Source: Carboxylicivirga sp.
GTDB taxonomy: Bacteria; Bacteroidota; Bacteroidia; Bacteroidales; Marinilabiliaceae
DNA: 64,000 nt
Direction of reading: 5' to 3'
NCBI GenBank assembly: GCA_025210475.1
Contig: JAOARW010000063.1
Coordinates: forward strand, 1 to 64,000
Both the position numbers and the translations under genes were made by a program. Shown piece by piece: positions 46,163 through 56,682 of the stretch (its first letter is position 1; every line of letters starts with the position of its first letter). The notes beneath the pieces were generated by a model that did not search any database, was not told the origin of the DNA, and saw nothing but the letters and a program-made list of their open reading frames with translations.

Positions 46163-47236
46163 TTGTCACGTAAGATTATTCATATCGATATGGATGCCTT
46201 TTTTGCATCGGTTGAGCAACGCGATTTTCCAGAATTGCGAGGTAAGCCGGTGGTTGTTGGTGGAAATAGCGAACGTGGTGTAATTGCGGCTGCCAGTTAT
46301 GAGGCACGAAAGTTTGGCGTCAAGTCTGCCATGTCGTCCAAAGTTGCCTTGCGCCGCTGTCCGCATTTAATCTTTCAGAAGCATCGTTTTGAGGTTTACA
46401 AAGAGGTGTCGCAACAGATACGTGCGATCTTTTATGAATACACCGATTTGGTGGAGCCGTTGTCATTGGATGAAGCCTTTTTAGATGTAACCGATAATAA
46501 AAAAGGCATTGAATCGGCAACACAAGTGGCGCGCGAGATCAAGCAAAAGATTTATGAACAAACGCACTTAACTGCATCGGCAGGTGTCAGTGCCAATAAG
46601 TTTTTGGCAAAGGTAGCCAGCGATCAACGAAAACCCAATGGCATGTACATCATTAAACCTAAAGATGTGAAGGCTTTTGTAGAGCAATTGCCCATTGAGA
46701 AATTCTTTGGAGTAGGGAAGAAAACAGCTGAAAAAATGCACTTACTGGATATTCATAAAGGCAAGGATTTGTTGCGATTTGACCTAACGCGTATGGTTCA
46801 TCACTTTGGCAAAGCCGGGCACTACTTTTACGATATTGCACGTGGCATCGATGAACGCCCCGTTCGTCCGCATCGCGAGCGTAAGTCAGTGGGAATAGAA
46901 AATACCTTTAGTAAAGATTTGCGCGATCAGCAACAAATTGAGATGGAGATTGACAGGCTTAAAGAAGGTTTGTTAAAGCGCTTATCTAAAAGTGGTAAAT
47001 CGGGTAAAACCCTTACTTTAAAAGTGAAGTTTGATAATTTTGAACAGATTACGCGTTCAAAAACTGTCGCTCAACAAATAAATGAAAACAGTTTAAATAA
47101 CTTGTCGAAAGACTTACTGCATGAGGTTCCGCTTAATCGTCCCATTCGCTTATTGGGACTGACTATCTCAAATTTTAAGGAAGAGGCAAGCAATGTTGCG
47201 GAGGCCATTCAATTAAAGATAGATTTTGAGGCATAA
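46163..47236 (+). CDS. dinB: DNA polymerase IV
   Basis: The 357-residue Y-family polymerase has the catalytic acidic residues in IIHIDMDAFFASVEQRDFPELRGKPVVVGG and SLDEAFLDVT, plus the little-finger domain after residue 230. It performs translesion synthesis. No ATG lies upstream of the conserved start in this frame; a TTG at 46163 gives the natural MSRKIIHIDMDAFF, so it is chosen. The C-terminal beta-clamp-binding motif is not obvious (ends QLKIDFEA). A terminator hairpin follows. Confidence 0.93.
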   Translation: MSRKIIHIDMDAFFASVEQRDFPELRGKPVVVGGNSERGVIAAASYEARKFGVKSAMSSKVALRRCPHLIFQKHRFEVYKEVSQQIRAIFYEYTDLVEPLSLDEAFLDVTDNKKGIESATQVAREIKQKIYEQTHLTASAGVSANKFLAKVASDQRKPNGMYIIKPKDVKAFVEQLPIEKFFGVGKKTAEKMHLLDIHKGKDLLRFDLTRMVHHFGKAGHYFYDIARGIDERPVRPHRERKSVGIENTFSKDLRDQQQIEMEIDRLKEGLLKRLSKSGKSGKTLTLKVKFDNFEQITRSKTVAQQINENSLNNLSKDLLHEVPLNRPIRLLGLTISNFKEEASNVAEAIQLKIDFEA

Positions 47237-47238
47237 AA

Positions 47239-47270
47239 AAACTTCCGCCCTAAAAATATGACGGAAGTTT
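47239..47270. terminator. Bidirectional terminator after dinB
   Basis: AAACTTCCG (47239-47247) and CGGAAGTTT (47262-47270) form a perfect 9-bp stem with a 14-base loop. It also serves the convergent gene at 47290. Confidence 0.7.
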
Positions 47271-47289
47271 CACAGCATAATTAAGATGC

Positions 47290-47568
47290 TTACAATTCGT
47301 TTGTTTCATTTGAGATGGCCATAAATCTTTCCATCATATCTTTTCTTAAGCCTTGATAAAAAGCCTTTACCAATTTAGGGTTGTCTTTTCCATCAGGATG
47401 ATTGGCTTTGGCTACTAAATCATTTCTGAATTCGATAGCTTTTACCATCACTTCAGCAATTTTATCATTGTTTACATCTTCCTTTACTAATTGCTTTACA
47501 TACGCTTCGGTAATTAGCTCTGAAGCAAGAAAGTTGATGTCTTTTTTTAATTCTCTAACACTAGCCAT
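47290..47568 (-). CDS. Small conserved helical protein
   Basis: From ATG 47568 this encodes 92 residues (MASVRELKKDINFLASELITEAY). It is helical, charged and soluble, with no motif that I recognise. Similar short proteins with the start ASVRELKKDI appear in Bacteroidota as uncharacterised conserved proteins. The in-frame reading to 47610 is longer but lacks a better start context. Function unknown. Confidence 0.6.
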   Translation of the reverse strand: MASVRELKKDINFLASELITEAYVKQLVKEDVNNDKIAEVMVKAIEFRNDLVAKANHPDGKDNPKLVKAFYQGLRKDMMERFMAISNETNEL

Positions 47569-47784
47569 ATTATTATGTTTTAATGTAATATACGCTGCAA
47601 ATGTAACCAATAATTTACGATTTATAGCAGGGTGTCAATGATGATTTGTATTTGCTTGGATGAATGAGGTGTGTTGGCTGGCTTTATTAAAGGATAAATG
47701 GCTCTTATTTCAGACTTTGTTGATTTGGTGTTGAATTTCAATTTATTAGTTGATAAATTGAAGTTTTTAATCAAACCTAATAAG

Positions 47785-48753
47785 ATGAGAATCATTCAAA
47801 ACTTCTTTTTACTGGCATTTATTTTAGTTGCCTGTAATCAACAACAGCTTCAGGAAGCTCCTGCTCTAACATCGTGGAATGATGGAAATGCCAAACAGCA
47901 AATTGTTAATTTTATAGAGCAAACAACAAGTGCCTCGAGTGCAGATTTTGTTGAGGTTAAAGATCGAATAGCTGTTTTTGATATGGATGGCACCATATTG
48001 CTTGAGAAGCCTCATTATGTACTTTTTGATTTTGCTGTGCGCGAGATGAACAAGCGCATGCATGAGAATCCTGAATTAACCAATAAGCAACCATTTAAAG
48101 CCATTGCCGAAGAAGACTGGAATTATTTTAAAACGGTTGGATATATGGCGGAGACAGGTATTTATAGTGTGTTGTTATATGCAACGGATGGCTTTACAAA
48201 TGAGCAATATCAAAGTGCAGTGAATAAATATTTTGATGAAGTAATTGATGAGCGTTTTCAGCAATCGTACAAAAAGTTGGTGTATAAGCCAATGCTTGAG
48301 CTCGTCGCTTATTTACAACATCACCAATTTCAGGTTTATATTGTGTCGGGTTCCGATCCGCAGTTTACCCGATCTTTTTGTGAGGAAGCCATTGGTATAC
48401 CAGTAAACAATGTGATCGGATCAACGGTGTTAACAAAATTTGAGGAAGAAGTTGGACAATCTAACCTGGTAAGGCAACATGAATTTATTCAGCCCATTAA
48501 CGATGAAGCAGGTAAGCCGGTAAATATTTTGAATAAAATTGGCAAGGTGCCGGTTATTGCGATTGGAAATTCCAAAGGGGATTATCACATGTTGCAATAT
48601 TCGAAAAACGCTCCCATTAGCTTGCAGATGCTTGTTAATCATGATGATTCAATACGAGAGTATAAGTATAATCATCAAGAGTTAAGTGAGTTGTGCCGGG
48701 AAAAAGACTGGGTAGAGATCAGTATGGAGAAGGATTTTGCAGTAATCTTTTGA
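47785..48753 (+). CDS. HAD-family acid-phosphatase-like lipoprotein
   Basis: From ATG 47785 this encodes 322 residues with a lipoprotein signal (FFLLAFILVACNQQ, Cys17). The HAD motif I DMDGT is in IAVFDMDGTILLEKP, motif II Ser/Thr in VYIVSGSDPQF, and motif IV-like IAIGNSKGDYHML lies near the end. It probably hydrolyses phosphomonoesters in the periplasm. The upstream part of the longer reading is not a signal peptide and is excluded. Likely monocistronic. Confidence 0.86.
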   Translation: MRIIQNFFLLAFILVACNQQQLQEAPALTSWNDGNAKQQIVNFIEQTTSASSADFVEVKDRIAVFDMDGTILLEKPHYVLFDFAVREMNKRMHENPELTNKQPFKAIAEEDWNYFKTVGYMAETGIYSVLLYATDGFTNEQYQSAVNKYFDEVIDERFQQSYKKLVYKPMLELVAYLQHHQFQVYIVSGSDPQFTRSFCEEAIGIPVNNVIGSTVLTKFEEEVGQSNLVRQHEFIQPINDEAGKPVNILNKIGKVPVIAIGNSKGDYHMLQYSKNAPISLQMLVNHDDSIREYKYNHQELSELCREKDWVEISMEKDFAVIF

Positions 48754-48817
48754 CAAAAAAGTACAGAACAACAATTATAATTATGTGTTAGAATTATTAA
48801 TGATATAATATTTTCTT

Positions 48818-48832
48818 AGCCTTAATAAGGCT
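48818..48832. terminator. Weak hairpin after the HAD gene
   Basis: AGCCTTA and TAAGGCT pair around a single A (48818-48832). It may end the HAD transcript or sit in the leader of the gene at 48864. Confidence 0.3.
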
Positions 48833-48863
48833 TTCAGACATTGAATAACTTAAAAACGAAATT

Positions 48864-49313
48864 ATGAAAAAGTTGATTTTTATATTGTTTCTGGGATTTG
48901 GATTGATAAGTGCAAATGCCCAGGAAGTTGGTTTGCGATTTGGTGGATCAAATGGATTGGGTGGAGTAGCTGTTGATGGTGTTTTTTCAATGGGTCAATT
49001 TAGTCGCGTTCATGCTGATGTTGCTATTTGGGACGGGTATCTGGGTGTTGATGCACTTTGGGATTTTATTTACCGGCCGCTTGGTGAAGAAGCTTTTAAC
49101 TGGTATGTGGGTTTTGGGCCTTCAACTTTGATTGGAGACGAGTTTTGGTTAGGTGCTTCGGGTGAACTTGGAATAGAATATAAATTTAAAGAAGTACCAT
49201 TAGCGCTTGGAGCGGATTGGCGACCAACATTTTGGTTGGTTGAAGATACAACGTTTGGAGTTGATTCATTTGGTCTGAATATCAGATGGGTATTTGGAGA
49301 TTCGGGTAAATAG
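48864..49313 (+). CDS. Small outer-membrane barrel-like protein
   Basis: The 149-residue protein has a signal peptide (MKKLIFILFLGFGLISANAQ). The mature part consists of alternating hydrophobic and aromatic strands typical of eight-stranded barrels (LGVDALWDFIY, FNWYVGFGPSTLIG, FGLNIRWVFG). No catalytic residues. Similar small exported proteins are common but uncharacterised. Confidence 0.65.
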   Translation: MKKLIFILFLGFGLISANAQEVGLRFGGSNGLGGVAVDGVFSMGQFSRVHADVAIWDGYLGVDALWDFIYRPLGEEAFNWYVGFGPSTLIGDEFWLGASGELGIEYKFKEVPLALGADWRPTFWLVEDTTFGVDSFGLNIRWVFGDSGK

Positions 49314-49506
49314 TAAAAAATTATAAGGAATAATTGAACGCCTGTTGAATTAGTCTATAGGTGATTTTTTTTATAATCATTAAAAAGCATCCATTCATCT
49401 ATAAAAAGTTGCTGTTTACCAAATATTGAATTATTAAGGGAGTAATTAAAGTGCTGTTGTTACAGCCTTTTTTATCTTTGGTATTGCAAAACCAAACCCA
49501 TGGATT

Positions 49507-49875
49507 GTGTTGATAGGAAAAGTGTATTTGTTGCAGACTTGCAGTACCTGTAAGCGTATCTTGAAACAAGTAAAAGTATTTGGTGATTTTGATGTTAGAG
49601 ATGTCAAAAGTGATCCGTTAACAGTTGAGGAGATTGATAGTCTTGCTAAGAGAGCAGGAGGTTATGAACTTATTTTTAATAAGCAATCTCAGAAATACAG
49701 AAAGCAAGGGCTGAAGGATAAGAATCTGACTGAGGATGATTATCGACAGCTTTTAGCAGAAGAATATACTTTTTTAAAGCGACCCGTGTTTTTAATTGAT
49801 GATAAAATATTTGTTGGAAACAGTAATACAACGGTTGATTTACTAACCAAGTACTTAACGTCGACAAATAAATAA
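49507..49875 (+). CDS. ArsC/Spx-family thioredoxin-fold protein
   Basis: About 122 residues: CSTCKRIL (CxxC near the N-terminus) and a C-terminal FLKRPVFLIDDKIFVGN are family-typical of arsenate-reductase-like proteins. No arsenic genes are nearby, so arsenate reduction is not established. The start is uncertain: GTG 49507 or nearby TTG or GTG codons, with no in-frame ATG. A strong terminator follows. Confidence 0.82.
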   Translation: MLIGKVYLLQTCSTCKRILKQVKVFGDFDVRDVKSDPLTVEEIDSLAKRAGGYELIFNKQSQKYRKQGLKDKNLTEDDYRQLLAEEYTFLKRPVFLIDDKIFVGNSNTTVDLLTKYLTSTNK

Positions 49876-49923
49876 GATATCCGTTACTACCTAACCCAAA
49901 TTGTAGAAACATGTAGTAATTGA

Positions 49924-49952
49924 AAAGGCTTCCAGTTGGAAGCCTTTTTTTT
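49924..49952. terminator. Strong bidirectional terminator
   Basis: AAAGGCTTCCA (49924-49934) and TGGAAGCCTTT (49937-49947) form a perfect 11-bp stem with a GT loop. A T run follows. It serves the ArsC-like gene and the convergent peptidase. Confidence 0.9.
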
Positions 49953-49956
49953 GTGT

Positions 49957-51261
49957 TTATTCTTTAAGTGTCTCGTTAAGTTTTTGTATCACATGTTCTT
50001 TGGTTGCTTCGGGGAGTGACTTTATTCGTGTTAGGTGTGAACCGTCGGGAGAAACTGCTCTATAAGTATTTTTTAATTGCGTATTATCTAAAGAGGTAGC
50101 TCCCCATGGGTCGTTTTGACCGATAATGGCAATTATTGAAGGGTCAGCGGCTTCGAGTTTTTGCATAACTTTTTGCATGGTTGGCAGAAAACGAAGCGTA
50201 TCGCCTCCGGGGGCAAACATGCAACTACTTATCGTATCTTTCTGATAGCCGTTTAATAAAGGACCTAAGCTACCTGGTACATAAGCGTAATATCCAAGTT
50301 CCTTGTAGGCCTGATAAAAAAATGGTTTGATGTCTTCCCAACTTTGATCCGAAACATAACCAATGTCGCTGCTTCTGCTAAGGTGATTAAATAAAGTTTG
50401 GATGGAAGCATCTGATTGGGGAATGTTTTTTGTGTGGCTACCCCATTGCCAGAATGAGAAAGGATATTCTAAAACAACTAAATCAAAGGCCTTGTCGTAG
50501 CCCATTCTGAAGGTATAGCCTTTTTGTTGGGCATGTTCTTTAAAAAGTGGCATCAGCTCATCTCTTTTTTCGAGCACCGTTAACTGGAATTCGCGAATTT
50601 GTTTTCTTTCTACTTCTGAACCAACCTGATCAAAGAAATCAAAAAGCCGTGGGTCTTCTCTTGCCAGATTAATTGGAGCAACATATGGCACCGTGATATC
50701 TACATCATTAGGGAAGAAGGCCCGATGGAAAATAGCTGTTTGACCACCTTTGCTAATACCAGTCGTTGCCCATTTGCCTGAGTATAATTGTTTAAAGAAA
50801 TTGATGATTCGATGATGATCATTTGCAGCTTGTTCAACCGTTAAGTACTGCCAATTGATACTGTCAGGTCTTGATTTGGCAAAATAGCGGTGTTCCACAA
50901 TAATTTGGTTGGCTTTGGTTAGGTTGGCTAATTCCGTTGTGTAATTGCGTTTGGCTGAATAGCCTTCTGTTACCATAACTACTGGTGCTGACTTATCTTT
51001 ATGAGATAGCCAGATGCGTTGTTGAAAACTTCCTTTCTCAGGGTGTTTGTGGTCGAGTGGTTGTGAAAAAAAGATTAACCACGATTGCTGATAAAGGGTT
51101 GTGTCTGTACTTATTTTTTCTGCTGAAGTAATTTCTGCAATCGAAAACAAATCTTCAGGTTTTTGAACAGGCTCTTGGCAAGAGCTGAAAAAAGCAACAA
51201 TTGCAATAATAGCAGTTATTCCATGGAAAGTTAGAAGATGATTTTTGTGCTTTAGTGTCAT
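49957..51261 (-). CDS. S37-family aminopeptidase-like lipoprotein
   Basis: From ATG 51261 this encodes 434 residues with a lipobox (AFFSSCQEP). It is an alpha/beta hydrolase of the S37 (PS-10) prolyl-aminopeptidase type. The nucleophile Ser is in WATTGISKGGQTAIFHRAFFP, an oxyanion-side motif is VEHRYFAKSRPDS, and a catalytic Asp/His pair probably lies in QNDPWGATS and DGSHLTR. It should release N-terminal peptides ending in proline outside the cytoplasm. The longer in-frame reading adds no signal peptide. Confidence 0.85.
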   Translation of the reverse strand: MTLKHKNHLLTFHGITAIIAIVAFFSSCQEPVQKPEDLFSIAEITSAEKISTDTTLYQQSWLIFFSQPLDHKHPEKGSFQQRIWLSHKDKSAPVVMVTEGYSAKRNYTTELANLTKANQIIVEHRYFAKSRPDSINWQYLTVEQAANDHHRIINFFKQLYSGKWATTGISKGGQTAIFHRAFFPNDVDITVPYVAPINLAREDPRLFDFFDQVGSEVERKQIREFQLTVLEKRDELMPLFKEHAQQKGYTFRMGYDKAFDLVVLEYPFSFWQWGSHTKNIPQSDASIQTLFNHLSRSSDIGYVSDQSWEDIKPFFYQAYKELGYYAYVPGSLGPLLNGYQKDTISSCMFAPGGDTLRFLPTMQKVMQKLEAADPSIIAIIGQNDPWGATSLDNTQLKNTYRAVSPDGSHLTRIKSLPEATKEHVIQKLNETLKE

Positions 51262-52153
51262 AACTTCTGTTTTAAAATATTGTTGGTAAAACTCTAATCT
51301 AGTTGATTGAATATTAATTGAGAATAGAGTTTGTAACCGCATTTGTTATTGATGTTTATCCGGGTATTTTAATAGTAAACCGTTTACGATTCAAACTTAA
51401 ATTGAGATTACTTGCCTTGTATTAAGGCGTTATTTCTCTTGTGGGTTGTAAGTGCCTTGCTCTTAGGAAGAAAATGTGTAATTGTCTGATTTGTATAGTC
51501 TCGACTAAAACTTATTCGTCCTGAATTATTTATTTAATATAAGAAATCTAAAGCCTTTAAATTATAGCATGCGATTAATGCAAAGTTTCATTAATTGATA
51601 ATTGTTTATGCTAGAATAACTTTCTTTAGGATTTTAAAAGAATTAATGGTACAATAATTAAGATTATTTAGCAAGTCAGTACAAGTAAAAAGAGGATAGT
51701 AGATCAATTGATCCAGCATTCGTAAAGCCCTTTGCCCGACTTATTTATAGGATTGTAATGTTTTGAAGTTAAATGCATAATTCATCCTTGAGTAGGCTAA
51801 TTTAGAGAATAATGTGTAGTTTAAAAAGAATGATGAGGATTTTTATTTAATAATAACAATGAAAAGTACTGAGAATAAATCCCAAACCATAAAACACTAT
51901 TTTAGTCGTTTAAAAGATAATTTAGTTAAATATTTGACTATTTTTGCAACCTTATTATATCAAAATCAGTAATAAAGAAAAAGCTTAAAAGTAAAGGGTT
52001 GGACGGAAAAGATCTTTTAGCTCATCGATGGGCTATTTATTACGAATAAGCGATGTTGATTGATGTATAGGGTAAAGTATTGAAATTGCTTTATGTATTA
52101 AAGCGCGCATCACATGGTGCTCGCTAGTTGTGTGTGACCTAATATATGAAACT
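51262..52153. other. Long AT-rich gap before the adhesin operon
   Basis: About 890 bp with no convincing gene. A 37-codon frame at 51859-51972 (MKSTENKSQTIKHYF) is not supported by any family. TATTTTTG at about 51943-51950 resembles a -7 element. The gap is likely the regulatory region of the T9SS-substrate operon at 52154. Confidence 0.5.
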
Positions 52154-55100
52154 ATGCGGAATTGCTTATTTGTGTTCTGTTTTTTAATAATTACTCTGAG
52201 TTCATCTGCCCAGGTGGGGAGAGAATTTTGGTTTGCAGCACCTGATATCACTGTCGATCATGGTGATGAGCCCATCGTATTTCGTATCACGGCTATTGAA
52301 ACCAATGCGAACGTTACCGTTAGTATGCCAGCTGATGGAGGCAGAGTCATTAAGAATTTAACGATAAATGCTCAAACCCAGGAGCGTATCGACTTAAATA
52401 AGAATGTAGTTGAGAATCGGCCTTCCAATAGAGTTAATAATAAAGGGATTTTAATTACTTCAGATGCAGATATTACCGTTTATTACGAAGTGGCAAACGG
52501 CGTTAATCCGGATAAATTTACTTTAAAAGGTCCCAATGGTTTGGGTGATGAATTTTTTATCCCATCGCAGAATACTTATCAGAACAAAATTTTATCGCCT
52601 AAAGCAACTGAAAAAGCGGATATTGTTGCCACTGAAGATGGAACAAAGGTTACGATTATTCCTACAGTCAATATTGTTGGCCATGCAGCCGGTGTAGAGT
52701 ATACGATCACATTAAACCGTGGACAGACGTATAGTTTGGAAAATCGTAATGATGGTTCGCCGACATCTTCGATGGCAGGAACCTATATTTCTTCCGATAA
52801 AGATATTGCTGTTACAATTAGTGATGATAGTGTTTGGCAAGGACGTGGTTTTGGGCCATATGACCTGATCGGAGACCAGATGATTCCTACTTCGATGATA
52901 GGAACAGAATACATTGCTGTAAATCCGAATCCGGATAGTAGAACCATAAATAAGGTTTACGTTTTGGCAACTGAGGACGATACTTATATATCTGTGGTAT
53001 ATGAAACAGATCGTGTAACCAAACGATTAAATAAAGGAGAACAGGCTGATTTGGACATTGATGGCAACGCTCTATTTATTGATGCCGATAAACCTGTTTA
53101 CGCCTACCAGTTGGCAAGCTTATGGAATACGTCAGGAAACGAAATGGGTAGTGCTATCTTGCCAAGTACCAGTTGTACGGGTTCTCGAACAGTGAGTTTT
53201 GTGCGGACTTTTAACCTGGAGTTTTGGGTACAATTGCTGACGCAACAAAAAAATCTAAGTTCATTTGTATTTAGGGATCAGAATGGTAATGTAAGAAATG
53301 ATCTGGATGCTATAACCTGGGAAGAAGTAAAAGGAACCGATACTGGTTTGCCAGAAGAAACCTGGTATTCCGGAATCATTCAATTGGGTATAACAACAGG
53401 TGCTCCTCACACAATTGAGAATACAAATGGATTGTTTCATATGAGTGTTCTGGACGAGAATCAAGGCAGTACGAGTTATGGGTATTTTTCGTCCTATGGG
53501 CAGTTGCGTCTGGAAGGGCCTACTCAGGAATGTCAGGGTAATCAAATTATTCTTCGTACCGCAGAACCAATGAAAAGTTATAACTGGTTTTCAGAGCTTA
53601 CGGGTAATGTGGTACAATCAACAGATCCAACGTTTGCTGTTACTCAATCGGGCAAATATTGGGTGACGGCAGAAGTTAATTTTGGCGGATGTGAACTAAC
53701 AGATAGTATTGATGTTGAGTTCCGTCTTCCGGAATTTGATTTGGGTAACGATACTGTTGTATGTCCTGGTGAAACTGTAGATTTTCAGGTTCCTCCAGGC
53801 TTGGGCACTTATGAGTGGTTTGATGGAACCAGCTCTAATTCAACTTCTGTTGTGATGGGTGATGGTGATTCGCATGATGTATGGTTAACAGTTACTGATG
53901 ATCTGAATTGTTCGAATACCGATCGAAAACAAGTAACAACACATCCTTTGCCACTTATTGTTTTAAATAGAACAGAGCTATGCCAGGGCGAACGGATTAT
54001 TGCAGACGATACGAATATCGAACGTTTTGAATGGCGATTCAATGGAGCACTTATAAACGCTGATCCTACTCAGAGCTTTATTGAACCATCTTTATCAGGC
54101 AGGTATTCGCTTACTGTTTGGGGTGCAGAAGGCTGTTCAGTAGTTCAGGATTTTGATGTTACTGTACATGATTTACCCGATTTTGATTTAACTGATCAGT
54201 TGGGATGTATTGCCACTACAACAACAATTAATGCGCCATTAACAGGTGCTGGTTTTACTTATCGTTGGTCCGATAATTCAACGGCTTCCAGTATTGATTT
54301 GAATGTGGCGGGGGATTATTGGTTGGAAATTACCGATGCATTTGGTTGTATGTCGCGTGATAATTTCAATTTTGATTTTTTACCACCTGAAGAAATTGAT
54401 CTGGGTCCTGATCGGGTTGAATGCGCGGGTGTAACTTTGGAAATAGAGGAAGGATCAGATTATTCAAATTTTGTTTGGGAGTTTAAACAAAATGGAACGG
54501 GTAGTTATCAGCCTTTAACAACACCTAGTCCCGAGTATAAATATACGATAGTGAATTCTGATGTAGTTAATAGCGGAGACTATAAGGTTTCGGCAATTAA
54601 TAAACATGGATGTGCTGTGGAAGACATGGTGAATGTGGTATTTCAAACAACTGATCCGCCAGTAGTGACGGTAGATAGGAATCTGTGTCAGGGAGAAACG
54701 ATTCACATTGAAGCTTCATCAATTTATACAGATTATGAGTGGCACCACAATGGTGTTCATAGGCCTGAATTTGATGGACAAAATAGAATTTCGGTTGATC
54801 AGCCGGGTGTTTATAAAGTATCGGCAACATATGGTGTGTGTACAAAGGAAACAGATGTTGATGTAAAAGAGTATTCTTTACCAAGCATTGCCTTAAATGC
54901 CCCTTCTAATATTTGCTCTGACTCCGCAAGTATTATTGACATTAATTCATTTACAGAAGGTGATGCACCGTTTAATTATTTGGTATTTGATGATGGCTTA
55001 AAGCAATATAACGATTGGACGACCGCCGAAAATATCATTAATGCTTCAGGAACATACAAGGTGACAGCTTATGACGAGGCAGGTTGTGTCGCGAGTGATC

Positions 55101-56677
55101 AGGTAATCATCAATCTGTTTCCGCGAACAGATATTGGATTATCTGATATTCCTCCTACTTGCGAAAACATTGATGTTGTATTAGAGAATCCAGTGGCAAG
55201 TGCCTTGTCATATGATTGGTATAAGATTGAGTCGTCGGCAGATAATCATTTAGTCAGTAATGCACCATGGACAACCAATGTGGCCGGATCGTACAAGTTG
55301 TTTGTAGAGGATATAAATGGCTGTGGTAGCCTCGATACTGCAGTTGTTCAAACATTACCGGTTCCAACAGTTGATTTAGGAGTTGACCGTGAAATGTGCG
55401 AAGGGGAACAAATTATGCTCGGAGCAGGATCTACTTATGCTACTTATAAGTGGAATGATGATAACGCTTTAATGGAGCCATCGTTGTTGGTAACTTCGGC
55501 TGGTAAATATAAAATAGAAGTAGGGAATATACACGGTTGTACAGCAAAGGATAGTGTGCAAATCGATGTTAATCCAATTCCACGGTTTACGGTTGCTGAC
55601 GTCTATGAATGTGCAGGTGAACTTGGAAGATTAACTGTACCGGCAGGTGTAAGTAATTACCATTGGTCTACGGGTTCAACCAGTTCGAGCATCGACGTTA
55701 CTAAAGGAAAATATGTATTGACATCTGAAACGGCTAAAGGTTGTGTTGGAACAGATACGGCAGAAGTAATTTGGCACCCGGTACCAGAGGTTGCGATTGG
55801 CGCAGATACTGCCATATGTCCTGTTAATAATATTCGCTTAGAAGCTACTTCTGGATATGCAGATTATAAGTGGCACAATGGTGATGTTGGCCCGATAACC
55901 TACTCGAATTTTTCTGATACTGTTAATGTTGTTACCGTAACGGATGTTAATGGTTGTAAGGGATTTGATACGCGTATGGTACATGCTTTACCGGCACCGG
56001 ATTATGAGTTGTGCCCGGATACAGCCATTTGTACAGGAGAGACGTTATTGTTGGATGCAGGCATGGATTACCTTTCTTATTTGTGGAAAGGAGGAGGAGA
56101 TGGTCCAACATTGGAAGTTAACTCACCTGGCAAATATTGGGTAAGTGTTCGTGATGAATGCTTTATATATAGTGATACAACGGAAGTAGTTTATGTTGAA
56201 ACGCCTGTTATTGCTCGCTTGGATACAATGATATATGGTCAGATAGGGATTTTGGCAGAAGGAGGTACAGAACCATATCGATATGCGATTAATGACGAGG
56301 ACTGGCAGGATGAGGGCTTGTTTATCGATTTGGAGAATGGTCGATACATTGTGCAGGTGCAGGATGTTAATTTGTGTATGACGACTGATACTGTTAATAT
56401 TAATTCGATAATTGATATTGAGATACCAAATTTTGTAACCCCTAATAATGACGGTACCAATGATCGATGGGAGATTAAAGGCATGGAGAAATTTCCTGAT
56501 TCCATCATAAAAATATACGATCGTTTTGGAAAGTTACTAATTGAATATAAAGCATCGGAACCAGGTTGGAATGGAGAATACTTAAATAAGCCAGTTCCTT
56601 CGGATGCTTATTGGTATGTAATTGAAGTTTTACCATTAAGAAAAATGTTGAAAGGGCATATTACGCTTAAGCGATAG
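52154..56677 (+). CDS. Giant T9SS adhesin with IgGFc-binding-like N-domain and gliding-type C-terminus
   Basis: ATG 52154 begins a signal peptide (MRNCLFVFCFLIITL, cleavage after SSAQ); 1507 residues in all. Residues about 20-400 look like the IgGFc-binding N-terminal module (VGREFWFAAPD, ILITSDADITVYYEV). About ten Ig/PKD-like repeats of 80-90 residues follow (C-G-E then YEW, ending GxYxVTA and GC). The last 85 residues (FVTPNNDGTNDRWEIKG, FGKLLIEY) form the gliding_CHU_C type-B sorting domain. It is secreted by T9SS and probably cell-surface. The PorP/SprF partner follows within 6 bp. Confidence 0.88.
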   Translation: MRNCLFVFCFLIITLSSSAQVGREFWFAAPDITVDHGDEPIVFRITAIETNANVTVSMPADGGRVIKNLTINAQTQERIDLNKNVVENRPSNRVNNKGILITSDADITVYYEVANGVNPDKFTLKGPNGLGDEFFIPSQNTYQNKILSPKATEKADIVATEDGTKVTIIPTVNIVGHAAGVEYTITLNRGQTYSLENRNDGSPTSSMAGTYISSDKDIAVTISDDSVWQGRGFGPYDLIGDQMIPTSMIGTEYIAVNPNPDSRTINKVYVLATEDDTYISVVYETDRVTKRLNKGEQADLDIDGNALFIDADKPVYAYQLASLWNTSGNEMGSAILPSTSCTGSRTVSFVRTFNLEFWVQLLTQQKNLSSFVFRDQNGNVRNDLDAITWEEVKGTDTGLPEETWYSGIIQLGITTGAPHTIENTNGLFHMSVLDENQGSTSYGYFSSYGQLRLEGPTQECQGNQIILRTAEPMKSYNWFSELTGNVVQSTDPTFAVTQSGKYWVTAEVNFGGCELTDSIDVEFRLPEFDLGNDTVVCPGETVDFQVPPGLGTYEWFDGTSSNSTSVVMGDGDSHDVWLTVTDDLNCSNTDRKQVTTHPLPLIVLNRTELCQGERIIADDTNIERFEWRFNGALINADPTQSFIEPSLSGRYSLTVWGAEGCSVVQDFDVTVHDLPDFDLTDQLGCIATTTTINAPLTGAGFTYRWSDNSTASSIDLNVAGDYWLEITDAFGCMSRDNFNFDFLPPEEIDLGPDRVECAGVTLEIEEGSDYSNFVWEFKQNGTGSYQPLTTPSPEYKYTIVNSDVVNSGDYKVSAINKHGCAVEDMVNVVFQTTDPPVVTVDRNLCQGETIHIEASSIYTDYEWHHNGVHRPEFDGQNRISVDQPGVYKVSATYGVCTKETDVDVKEYSLPSIALNAPSNICSDSASIIDINSFTEGDAPFNYLVFDDGLKQYNDWTTAENIINASGTYKVTAYDEAGCVASDQVIINLFPRTDIGLSDIPPTCENIDVVLENPVASALSYDWYKIESSADNHLVSNAPWTTNVAGSYKLFVEDINGCGSLDTAVVQTLPVPTVDLGVDREMCEGEQIMLGAGSTYATYKWNDDNALMEPSLLVTSAGKYKIEVGNIHGCTAKDSVQIDVNPIPRFTVADVYECAGELGRLTVPAGVSNYHWSTGSTSSSIDVTKGKYVLTSETAKGCVGTDTAEVIWHPVPEVAIGADTAICPVNNIRLEATSGYADYKWHNGDVGPITYSNFSDTVNVVTVTDVNGCKGFDTRMVHALPAPDYELCPDTAICTGETLLLDAGMDYLSYLWKGGGDGPTLEVNSPGKYWVSVRDECFIYSDTTEVVYVETPVIARLDTMIYGQIGILAEGGTEPYRYAINDEDWQDEGLFIDLENGRYIVQVQDVNLCMTTDTVNINSIIDIEIPNFVTPNNDGTNDRWEIKGMEKFPDSIIKIYDRFGKLLIEYKASEPGWNGEYLNKPVPSDAYWYVIEVLPLRKMLKGHITLKR

Positions 56678-56682
56678 GATAA

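Noticed and set aside
51859..51972. Small open frame of 37 codons before the adhesin
   Set aside because: No family, no clear ribosome binding site, and AT-rich sequence makes it likely by chance.
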